This document shows positions 19,013 to 30,714 of a DNA stretch of 64,000 nucleotides, piece after piece. Location of the stretch: positions 50,001 through 114,000 of the forward strand of contig JAXCGZ010001903.1 in assembly GCA_037179515.1 (NCBI GenBank), written 5' to 3'. Origin of the DNA: Halocaridina rubra. Its lineage: Eukaryota; Arthropoda; Malacostraca; Decapoda; Atyidae. The first letter of the stretch is position 1. Each line of letters opens with the position of its first letter. The notes beneath the pieces are model-generated. The model saw only the letters and a program-made list of their open reading frames with translations, did no database searches and had not been told where the DNA came from. The translations under genes were made by a program, and so were the position numbers.

Positions 19013-22000
19013 GCGCGCGCGTTCAGTGACACACAGAACTGCTCCTCTTAAATTTTTACTTGTGTTTTCGAGTGACTAAGTGCTTAGTGGAAAACTTTAT
19101 CATAAATTCCCTAAATCTGAATTCCTGCAGAGTATTGTGAGTACAAAACTTATATTTGTTGTATGACGAGACTGTCCAAAATATTAAAGGAAAAAAATTG
19201 AGAACATTTTCGTGAGGGGAGAGAGAAGCTGCCATCCAGTTCTGCCTTGAAGGAAATTTAGAAGAGTTGCTAGAGGTGAAGCCATCACATCACATTACCT
19301 AATTTTTTGTGCAAACTGGGGAAAGCTCTTAAGCCGTTTACCTGATCCTGTGGTTCCATATATTGTTAAAATCAGTATCCTTCCCATTTATATTAACTTG
19401 TTAGTTAGTTTGATACACGAAATAATTGAATAATTAAAAAAAAAAACAAATATCCACCTGTCAACAGTACTGAGTTAAGTTACCAAGTAGTACAGCTGTC
19501 TTATTTTCTTCATTTTTTTTGCTTTTCTTTTAGCTTTCTCTTTTACTATTTTTTTTTATTTTGTATATATATTGAATTAAATGTAAAGTCTAATCCTGTG
19601 ATAACATATCTTGGTTAGCAAGTGAGTTTATCAGTTAGGAAGAATATATAGCAGAAACAGGTGGGTGCCACCTCAGACACAAATTCGAATTTTCCTTCAG
19701 GTTTGACTTTTGTTTTGTTGCATTTTTTTTCTTTTTCTTTTTATCCATAAATTACCATGGTCAAGTTTTTAAGTTAAGATGTGTGTTACCAGAAAAGAGA
19801 TGAACTGAGTCACTAAATAGCACTTATATGGAGATATAAAAATTGTGTGTGAAGCTTAATTAAAAGTTTTTCTCTTTATTTTTTCCTCTTTCTCGTCTTC
19901 TTTCTATATTCTGTGAGAGGGAGAACATAAAAATGACGCCATCTCTGTCCCAAACCTCTCCCATCCATGGGTCGGTAGGAGGGGTAGCCATTAGGAGACT
20001 TAAACAGAAAATCAAGAATTTAGAGGCAATGGTTATAAGCCTTGATGATAAGATTCGGAATATGGATGGAGAAATGAAAGAGAATGAAACACTCAGAGAG
20101 CAAATAATATCTTTGGAGGAAGCAAATAAAGCACAAGGGCAGGAGAGAAAGGAACTAGAAAGAAAGAATAAAGAAGCTGGAAGGGGAAAAGAGTCAACTA
20201 GAATCTAGAATTTCTAAACAAGAAGATAAAAACAAACAGCTGAATGACAACCTAAAGGAATTAGATGTTAGTTCACTGCTCTCTTCTGAGAGAGACGAGA
20301 TTGTTGCTTGGAATGTCCAGATTAAGGAAAACATTGAACAGTTCAGAAAAGAGTTCCAGGAGCTGAATATGGAAAATGATGCCATGAAAACTTCCTTTGC
20401 TGATGCACTAAAGGGGAGTGTGGCAGTAAAAGAGGCTGTAAAGGTGGTGGCACTGGAAAAAATACAAACAGTTGACTATAAAGAGACAGTAATCGAAAAA
20501 ATGAAAGACGTTGTGATGGAAAGGGCAAACCCACTCATCACACAGGCACTTGATAAGGAGAAGACAGTGGTAATCTCAGGCATAAGCGAATCCCAGGAGC
20601 CAACATGGCAGGGGAGACTTGAAGAAAATAAAGCTAGGGTTGTAGACCTGATAAGAAAGCTTGGAGTAGTTTGTGGTCCTGAGGATATTGTAAACATACA
20701 CCAACTAGGTAAATATTCGAGGGAAGGAAAGCCAAGACCAACAAAAGTAACCTTTGAGAGAGGGGAAACATGTAGGGAAATATTGTTGAGAAAAAAAAGT
20801 CTAAAAGACCTTCAAGAATTCAAAGAAGTGTTCATTAGACGATACAGAACACAGGAAGAGATGGGAAAGATCAAAAACTTGTTGCAAGAGGCAAGAAGGT
20901 TAAATGATGAAAGAAATGAAGAACAGAAGAAAAATTTTCGTTTCAGAGTTCTTCCAGACAAAGGGGAGATAAAAATGATAATGACAGAAGATCAGGGAAT
21001 GGGGCCTCATTAAGATTGTTATACACAAATGCTGATGGATTAGCTGGTAAGGCAGTAGAATTAAAAGATAGGATTCACAACAGTAAGGCAGATATAGTAG
21101 CAATTACAGAGACTAAGTTGAGTGAGGACATAAACAGTGTCACAGTTTTTCCTAAGGGCTTCAGAATACTAAGGGTTGAAAGATCTGAGAGGACTGGTGG
21201 AGGGATAGCACTGCTCATAAGTGACAGGATTCAAGTTGAAGAAATAAACTTGGCTATAGAAAGTGAGTTCAAGGAATTTCTTGTTGCTCGCATACTGGGT
21301 CAGAGAGCATTATAATAACTGTTGTATACAACCCACCAAGGAACCAAAATAGGCTTGAGGTTTATGAGGAAAGTCATATAGGTACTATTGAAGTCATAAA
21401 CTCAGTTGTTAACATGGCACGGGAAAAAAATATAGGATTTTGATTATGGGAGACTTTAATCATAAAGAGATAGATTGGATAAATCTTGACCCACACAGTG
21501 GTGAGGACTCATTCGGGGCAAGATTCCTAGATTGCGTACAAGGGAATTTCCTACACCAACATGTAATGGAACCAACAAGGGCCAGGGGTGGGGATGAGCC
21601 ATCACTACTTGATCTAGTGTTCACAGATAATGTGTTGGATATTGAAAAAATTGAGTATGAACCACCAATTGGAAAGAGTGACCACTGTGTGTTGTTGATG
21701 GAGTATATCATTGAAGATATTCTTCCTGAGAGTAGAGGCACTGAGGACATGAGGAGGAACTATCGGAAAGGAGATTACATCAAAATGAATGAGCTTTTTG
21801 CAGTTATTGACTGGAGAACCTTATTTTACAACAAATCTGTACAAGAAATGTATGACATCTTTTGTGAGAAATATGGGAAGATAGTAGATTGCTGCATACC
21901 TGTCACCAAAGTAGGTGTAATTCATGCCAGAGAGAAATGGTTCGATAATGGGTGTAAAAGAGCTAAGGAGTGGAGAGACAAATGCTGGAAAAGGTATAGG

Positions 22001-23858
22001 AGGAGATAAAACAAATGCCTGGCAAACCTACAAAAGAGCAAGAAATGACTACCTAAGTAAAAGGAGAGAGGCAGAGAGAGACTATGAGAGGGACATCACC
22101 AGGAAGGCTAAAGAAAATCCCAAGCTTTTCCACAGCTTTATCAGAGGAAAACTGAAGGTAAAAGAACAGGTTTTAAGGCTAAAGAGAGCGGATGGAAGCA
22201 TCACTGAGACGGATGAAGAGATCTGCAAAGAATTGAACAAGGAGTTTCAGTCAGTATTTACAGTAGAAAATACCCCACCCCCTCAGATTGCAGTGATAGA
22301 AGCTCAAGGGCCGGTATTAGAGAACATCAACCTTACAGCCACAGAGGTATGCAAAGCGCTGGTGGATTTAGATGTTCATAAAGCTACAGGTCCTGATGAC
22401 ATATCCCCTCATGTGCTTAAAAAGATTCCAAGATGCTGGAAACAAGCAAATGTGATACCTATCTTCAAAAAGGGAAGGAGGGATACGGCTCTGAACTATA
22501 GACCAGTTTCCTTGACCAGCATAGTTTGCAAAGTTATGGAGAAACTACTAAGGAAACATATCTCTCTTCACTTGGAATCCTTCAACTTTTTGTCAGTGAG
22601 GCAACATGGCTTCAGAGAAGGTAGATCAACAGTAACAAACTTATTAGAATTTTATGATGATGTAAGCCAAATCTTACAGGAAAGAGAGGGCTGGGCAGAT
22701 TGCATATTCCTAGACTTCCAGAAAGCGTTTGACTCTGTTCCACATGGGAGACTTATTAGGAAGCTGCAATCAATGGCTAGAATAGGTGGAAATGTTTTGG
22801 AATGGATAAAAACTTACTTAGAAGGAAGGGAACAGAGGGTTAGAGTAAGACACTCAGTGTCTGAATGGAGAAGAGTTAGTAGTGGAGTTCCACAGGGTTC
22901 AGTTTTAGGGCCACTTTTGCTCCTTGTATATGTAAATGACCTACCAGAGTCTGTAAATTCATTCATGAATATGTTTGCAGATGATGCAAAGATTGTGAAG
23001 AAAGTAAAAACGAGAACAATGGTAGAGAACTTCAGGAGGATCTAAATAATCTGCATGAGTGGTCAGAAAAGTGGCTAATGAAATTCAATACTTCAAAATG
23101 TAAGGTAATGAGAATGGGTACAAGTGCAAGAAGGCCCAAGCTTGACTTCTCGGTGGCTGGAGTACAATTTCAAGAGACAGAAAATGAGAGAGATCTAGGA
23201 GTAAACATACTGGCAAATTTTTCTCCAGAAATACATATAAATGGCATAGTAAGGGCAGCATATGCATTCTTATCAAATGTAAGGGTAGCCTTCAGGCACA
23301 TGGACAAGGAAATGTTCAGAAATATTTATGTAACCTATGTGAGGCCAAAACTCGAATATGCAGCCCCCTTTTGGAATCCGCACTTGAAAAAGCACATAGC
23401 TAAGCTTGAAAAAGTTCAAAGACATGCCACGAAACTGGTGCCAGAAATACGCAATCTCAGTTATGATGAGAGGCTGATGGAATTAGACTTACCATCACTC
23501 GAAGCTAGAAGAGTGAGGGGGGATATGGTGACAGTCTTTAAATTCCTTCATGGTTATGATAGAGTGGATAGGGATCGATATTTTGATATGGCTGGCTCTA
23601 GAACTAGAGGTCATAGTTTGAAGCTTCGTAAGAAAACTTCTTTGCACTATGTAAGGAAATACTTTTTCAGTGTAAGAGTAGTTGATAATTGGAATTGGCT
23701 AAACGAGGATATAGTTAATGCTATCTCAATCCATAGTTTTAAGGAGAGGTATGATAAGTATCACTATGTATAAAATGGAACCGATCAGGAGACGGGAAGA
23801 TACGAGCTTTGGGCTCTTTCCCATAAACACAATTAGGTAATCACAATTAGGTAATCGC
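19013..23858 (+). mobile_element. CR1-clade LINE array copy 7 (full length, disabled)
   Basis: Has a 5' UTR of about 920 bp that matches the 5' UTR of the intact minus-strand copy from CGCGCGTTCAGTGACACA onward, so the 5' end is probably complete. ORF1 begins at 19,933 but is broken by an extra base near 20,175. ORF2 has a 4-bp deletion near 21,293, changes near 22,007, a 63-bp in-frame deletion near 22,424 (RT), a one-base loss near 23,009 and an altered stop at 23,767. The tail is at 23,830-23,858. Confidence 0.95.
19933..21013 (+). pseudogene. LINE ORF1 (RNA-binding, coiled coil), frameshifted
   Basis: The N-terminal part (19,933-20,208) starts MTPSLSQTSP and enters a Lys/Glu-rich coiled coil. 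An extra base shifts the frame. The remainder is open at 20,369-21,013 and holds the RRM-like/transposase-22-type segment (TVVISGISES, VCGPEDIVNIHQLGK, RPTKVTFERG). The intact homologue is the 359-codon ORF1 at 33,540-34,619. It ends in GPH-TAA two bases before the ORF2 frame. Confidence 0.9.
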
Positions 23859-25158
23859 ACATGTCTCTCTTCACTTGGAATCCTTCAACTTTTTGTCAGT
23901 GAGGCAACATGGCTTCAGAAAAGGTAGATCAACAGTAACAAACTTATTAGAATTTTATGATGAGGTAAGCCGAATCTTACAGGAAAGAGAGGTCTGGGCA
24001 GATTGCATATTCCTAGACTTCCAGAAAGCGTTTGACACTGTTCCACATGGGAGACTTATTAGGTTGGCTGCAAGCAATGGCTAGAATATTTGGAAAGGTC
24101 TTGGAATGTATAAAAACTTACTTAGAAGGAAGGGAACAGAGGGTTAGAGTAAGACACTCAGTGTCTAAATGGAGAAGAGTTAGTAGTGGAGTTCCACAGG
24201 GTTCAGTTTTAGGGCCACTTTTGTTCCTTGTATATGTAAATGACCTACCAGAGTCCGTAAATTCATTCATGAATATGTTTGCAGATGATGCAAAGATTGT
24301 GTAGAAAGTAAGAAACGAGAACAATGGTAGAGAACTTCCGGAATATCTAAATAGTCCGCATGAGTGGTCAGAAAAGTGACTAATGAAATTCAATACTTCA
24401 AAATGTAAGGTAATGAGAATGGGTACAAGTGCAAGAAGGCCCAAGCTTGACAACTCGTTGGCTGGAGTACAGCTTCAAGAGACAGAAAATGAGAGAGATC
24501 TAGGAGTAAACATACTGGCAGATTTGTCTCCAGAAATACATATAAATGGCATGTTAAGGGAAGCATATGCATTCTTATCAAATGTAAGGGTAGCCTTCAT
24601 GCACATGGACAAGGAAATGTTCAGAAATATTTATGTAACCCATGTGAGGCCAAAACTCGAATATGCAGCCCCCTTTTGGAATCCGCACTTGAAAAAGCAC
24701 ATAGCTAAGCTTGAAAAAGTTCAAAGACATGCCACGAAACTGGTGCCAGAAATGCGCAATCTCAGTTATGATGAGAGGCTGAGGGAATTAGACTTACCAT
24801 CACTGGAAGCTAGAAGAGTGAGGGGGGATATGGTGACAGTCTTTAAATTCCTTCATAGTTATGATAGAGTGGATAGGGATCGATATTTTGATATGGCTTG
24901 CTCTAGAACTAGAGGTCATAGTTTGAAGCTTCGTAAGAAAACTTCTTTGCAGGATGTAAGGAAATACTTTTTCAGTGTAAGAGTAGTTGATAATTGGAAT
25001 TGGCTAAGCGAGGAGGTAGTTAATGCTATCTCAATCCATAGTTTCAAGGAGAGGTATGATAAGTATCACTAAGTATAAAATGGAACCGATCAGGAGACGG
25101 GAAGATACGAGCTTTGGGCTCTTTCCCGTAAACACAATTAGGCAATTACAATTAGGTA

Positions 25159-25161
<3 letters not shown>
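23859..25161 (+). mobile_element. CR1-clade LINE array copy 8 (5'-truncated)
   Basis: Begins at CATGTCTCTCTTCACTTGG, joined to the tail of copy 7 with almost no CA repeat between them. RT and C-terminus are present, but there are stops and frame changes near 24,060, 24,302 and 24,379. It ends with the tail and a 58-bp CA tract. Confidence 0.93.
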
Positions 25162-25688
<527 letters not shown>

Positions 25689-25869
25689 AAATTTTATTGA
25701 CGAAAAGCATTTTACATTGGATAATATATAATATATTGTTAATGCTGTATATTATGCTTAATTATGCTTGTGAATGTAGTTTTGTAGTTGGCCACTTTTC
25801 TTGTTGCCAACATTATTGCCATAATATAAATATTTACTTTATTTGAATATATCCTTAAATTATTTGAAG

Positions 25870-25966
25870 TGCGACTATGTGGTACAAAGCTTGGCTGTGG
25901 TGAAGGTGGATGTGGTGCCTGTACCGTTATGCTCTCGAAGTACGACGTGGACATGGATAAAATTGT
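25870..25966 (+). CDS. XDH: XDH exon B (first 2Fe-2S cluster loop)
   Basis: Starts after TTGAAG; its first two bases complete the Leu codon of exon A. It encodes [20 protein letters not shown] and [11 protein letters not shown] plus two bases. [10 protein letters not shown] supplies three of the four cysteines of the plant-ferredoxin-type cluster. The donor GT|GTAAGT at 25,967 is a strong consensus, and the exon ends in phase 2. An apparent longer reading frame ends in TAA, which lies in the intron. The acceptor context is AT-rich and weak, but its phase and the homology fix it. Confidence 0.95.
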
Positions 25967-26949
25967 GTAAGTATGAATATCTTTTGTAACCTTAGGGTTC
26001 AAATCTACCTATTCTTTGTATATCTTCCCTACTGTAATATATAACATTATGAAATGTTATGATCGTGTGTGATAATATTGTGTCTTCAATTATGTAGTTT
26101 TTATATCTAGTAGATGTCATATATTCTGTATGCTCTTTCAATTTTAATTAAATAAATGCACATTAAGACACCCATGCAAAAGAAATTTCAATGGTGAGAA
26201 AATTATAAGATCAAGTGCATTTAAATAAATACAAGTACCACATGAGCCTAATCACTTAAGATTGCTCAGTCATCCCTGATAAAATCCAGAGTTATTTTTC
26301 ATTGGATTCCTATCTTGAATTGTTATATGTTTAAGCAATATGCTACCACTGTCTAAGGGATAAGTAAGTACAATAGATGTCATCATTGTAGACACTTCAG
26401 TTTCTTTATGGTTTTCGTGACATTTCCCGCCCCCTGTCCATTCATAATATTTTGTTATAGAAATATGTTCCTTCATTGGTTAAAACTGTTCTCGGTCAAA
26501 ATGATAGAAATAAGAAACAATGTCATCCTCACTCTAAAATTATTATATTTTATATTTTACTATAAGCTATTTAGTCTTAATTTCATCCAATCTTGAATGC
26601 CATAGTAACAATGACATAAAAAAAAACTATTGTTATGATGAATATCCCATGACAATCCTCGAGGACGAGCACGATGACTTTTTCTCCATTTTCTAAGGAA
26701 CTTTAGGTGGCTTAGAAGTCCATATTGGCTTGGAAAGATCTCCTGTATTCAGGAGAGAAAATACCAGATGGCAGATAGGACCTCGCACATTGTATTCTCT
26801 TTTCTTTTAATTCTGTACATCTTCAAAATTTGCTGTTCCTCCCAGAATGATGGTTTGCAAGAGTATCCTACTCCTGGCATTGATTTTGCCATTATTATTG
26901 AACTCTTAGCATTGTGTTTAAGCTCCTACTCTCTCTTTGTGTGACAGAA
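25967..26949. other. Unassigned XDH intron sequence
   Basis: AT-rich sequence with short random ORFs only. No repeat family shared with the rest of the window was recognised. Confidence 0.6.
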
Positions 26950-29650
26950 AGCAAATATTTTACTTTACTTTCTTTAAGCTGGAGCAAAAGATTTGTGTTG
27001 CCAAGTGTTCACCTTTAATCTAAACACCATAATTACTCAATTTTAGCTGGGTCTTGATAATGGAGGCTTCAGTGTTTGTGTTTAACATATTTAGAAAACA
27101 GCATTGGTGGAACTTTTCATGTGATTTCAGATGTTGTTATTATGTTGTCCAAGACTCTGAAACATGCATTAGAGTGGCATAATACAGCTTTATACTGTAA
27201 TATTTTGGTAATTTTCGTATGTCACAATAATTGAAGACTCCAGTTCAGAGATGTCTTAAAGCTTATCCACTGTATTTAAGATGGTGTTGGATATCATCAT
27301 CTAGGTTAGCAATTGAGAATAGGTGTGTCCAAGATATGAAAAATGATGTAGTTTTGTTTAGGGTTGTGTTTCCAAGTTTCACTGATGATTCTATCTGATT
27401 TTCCTCGGATGTTGATGGCTGATAAATAAGTTAAATGTTCTTGAAATTGAAGGTAAGTCCAAGTTTTGTGCATGCATGGTTGAAGGCAGTCAGGATCTGT
27501 TGCAGACTGTTTACTTATAGAACGGAAACACTGTTTTCATCTTCACACTGGGACTCAATAAGGAACTTTGTAGCTCTCTTTAGCTTAGAACATGGCAAAG
27601 GCAAGATTGAATAGTCCACCATTTGTTCTGTAGATGATTTTGATTCCAAGATGTAGGTCCGCTTTGATGATGCGAATGAATGTCCCAGTTAAGATTGTGA
27701 AAAGAGATGGGCAATTATGCTAACCTGTTTTATTCCTGATCTGACCTGTCTTGGCTCATAGGTGTCGTTGCTGACTATGACTGTGGAAAGCTCACTGTCA
27801 TAGAGAAGTCTTAAAATATTAGTCATTTCCAGGACATCCATAGTATTATAGGACCTCTCATAAAACTTCTCTTGATACTCAGCCAAAGATTTTAGAGAGG
27901 TTAAATGTTGCCATGTGTAATGGTTGAAGCTGTTTTCACTGCATTTTTCTTGTAGTTGATGATTTATAAATATCATGTCAGTTGTTTCACGTGATGATCT
28001 AAATCAAGCTGTATCTCTAGAAGGATCCTCTCAGCTAGTGGTCTGAGCCATTTACTCATGGTTTGGGCGAGGATCTTGCTTGCTCCTGCTAGTAGGGAAT
28101 TCCACAATAGCTCTCACATCTGAATAGATCACCTTTCCGTTAGTAGATATGTAGGTGATAGTATTTGCAGTGTTTCTGAAGTCCTTACTTATTCAGATTT
28201 TGATGAGGGGCTGATGGAGTCGATGATGTATCAAACTGCCCCATCCCTTTGTTTTTCAAGATTTTATGGCTTCCATTAATTCTTCATGTGTTGGTATTTT
28301 GCTTAAAGAGTCATCTACAGGCTGTACTGTAATGCTATTGACCATATTCCTGGCATATGTGAGAGTTTGGTTTACAAGTTCTTCAAAGTGCTCCCTCCAT
28401 TTAGAATGTATGTTGGTGCTGCTCTTCATGATAGTTGAGCCATCTGTACTTTTGAAAGTGGCTTAATCATGAGTGGATGGACCATAAATACTTATGGTGG
28501 CTCTGAAAAATCCTCATATGTCATTGATGTTTGCTTGTTCTGGGATCTCCTGAGATTTTTTTTCCTCCACCTTACGTTTTTCAGGCTACCGGTGATCCTT
28601 TGGAGTACATGCTTATGCTTTTGAAAGGAGCTTCTTTTGGTAGCCTATAATATATTATTTTGTAAGGAGATGAGAGCTCTTCTGTTTTCATCTGTGATTT
28701 TTTTGGAGTTGCTTATCATTATCATTTTATCTTGAACCCTACTATTTCCTTGCAGGGTGTCATACTCGCGTATTTCCATCGATTCTAGTGTTTCTTCACA
28801 GGCTTTGGAATTTTTTGGTGCAATTGTTCTTAAAGAATTTGTGGAAACTTCTGTCGTATTTAATGTCTTGAAGGAGGTCATCATTGAACTTCTCTAAGTG
28901 TTCTGGTTTTGATGTTTCCTTTTGGGTCGAATCTCCAGTCTAATTGTGAATGAGAGAAGGTAATGGTCAATCCAGCACTTTTCAACACCAGCAACATTTC
29001 TTGTTAGCAGTACATCCTCTTGGTCTTGAGATTGTGCTATGATATAATCAAAGATGTCCCAGAATATACTGCATGGATGTTACCAGGAGATTATGTGCCT
29101 TTTTATTCTTATGAAATACGGTGTATGTAATCAACAGGTTGAGGCCAGTGCATTTGGTGAGGAGTGTTTATTTTGCCAACTTTTTCCTTCCCAATTACTC
29201 CAGTCCAGACTCAGGCATTAAAATCTCCTAAAGGAATGACTTTGTCAGAGTTAGCAATGGAGGAAAGGACAACATCAGTTTGAGTGTAGAATCACTTTTT
29301 TATGTTGTCTTCAGTATCCAGAATTGTATCATAGGTATTGATGGCCTTGACGTATTGGTTCTTGATGAACTGCATTCGTAAAAGATGAGACATTCATTGG
29401 TCATCCCCAGTTCAGTGATTCTTTCTCAGAGCAATGATGTCAAAGACGAATACCATGAATTCCTGAGGGACAAAGGAATTTTTCTTTCTGGTTGGAGTGA
29501 GTTTGGGCTGTCCATAAAGCCCAATCACTCCAAGCTTCAATTCTAGACGTTTTCAACTGCATATTGATGATCCTTCTGGATCCAGATTTCCAGGCATGAT
29601 GGAATGATTAAGCCTATTGTTAGAGCATCTTTTCTAACCATCTCCCAGTT
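26950..29650 (-). pseudogene. Ancient RTE-clade LINE relic
   Basis: Minus-strand reading in shifting frames gives, 5' to 3', endonuclease-like pieces near 29,500-29,000. An RT piece follows at 27,976-27,689 (HQLQEKCSENS, LRLLYDSELSTVIV, RQVRSGIKQ). The thumb/C-terminal pattern is near 27,540-27,000 (QQILTAFNHACTKLGLTF, SSVKLGNTTLN). This order and these motifs fit RTE/BovB-like elements (RQLQEKC, LLYD, GVKQGC, CxKFGLTI). Stops and frameshifts are dense, so this is a very old insertion. The ends are approximate. Confidence 0.75.
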
Positions 29651-30297
29651 CAGGATGAGCTGTGAGGATACTAAATAGGGATGCTCATTCATGAATACTG
29701 CTGTCGAACAACTTTCGTTCTGTCCAAATATTTTATAAAGGAATCAAGCTTTCAAGGCTACCATGCTGGTTCTTGCCTTGGAACTTCCAGTCATCAGGGG
29801 TTACTGTTAGTAGTGATCCCTGGGGTTCTCTGCGATGGAAGGAACATCAGAACTGAGGTTCGATGGCCGGTTATTAGGAAATATCTTTGTAATGAATAAT
29901 TTATTATTGCTTTGCTTCATCTACTATATCAAATGTCCACTATCCATTTGATAAGTTCGGTTTTGTTTTCTTTTTTAATCGATAAAATGGTGACTCACTC
30001 CGGTTAATATGATGGCCACTATCCCCTATTTGTATAAAATAAACTGAACTTTCAGCACCATGCCTCATTGCCCGTTTGTACTCCTTTATTTTTTTGGCTC
30101 AGTGATCGACTGTTTGACCAGTGTGGGATTTGTCGTAGCAGCTTCTTTTAATTTTGTAAATATCTACATTCAGTTTTTCTTTTAGTTTGGTACACGTTAA
30201 TTTGTGAGGAATCAAATGAGATGAGAAGCAGAATAGGATAGGAAAAAGGGAAAATAAAGATTGCTAGCCACCTCGACATCTAGTATATAAAAGTATA
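29651..30297. other. Unassigned XDH intron sequence
   Basis: No clear feature. The sequence ends at the target duplication of the hAT-like element. Confidence 0.55.
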
Positions 30298-30520
30298 CTC
30301 TAGGGCAGTGATTCCCAACAGGGGTTCCGTGGAACCCTGGAGTTCCCCCGACCATCACCAGGGGTTCCGTGAGAAAACGTAAAATAATTATGTGCTATAA
30401 TAAAATGACAGTAAGTCATAACATTATTGACTTATTAGTGTGAGCTCTCATGTGATGTAATTGTAGGTTTCATATGAATCTTATTGCTCAAGAACTCTTT
30501 TAAAAATAATATATATATTA

Positions 30521-30690
<170 letters not shown>

Positions 30691-30714
30691 TCCTGATCGG
30701 TTCCATTTTTAGAC

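Noticed and set aside
28266..28466. Plus-strand 66-codon ORF with hydrophobic stretches
   Set aside because: It lies antisense to the degenerate RTE LINE and has no independent support.
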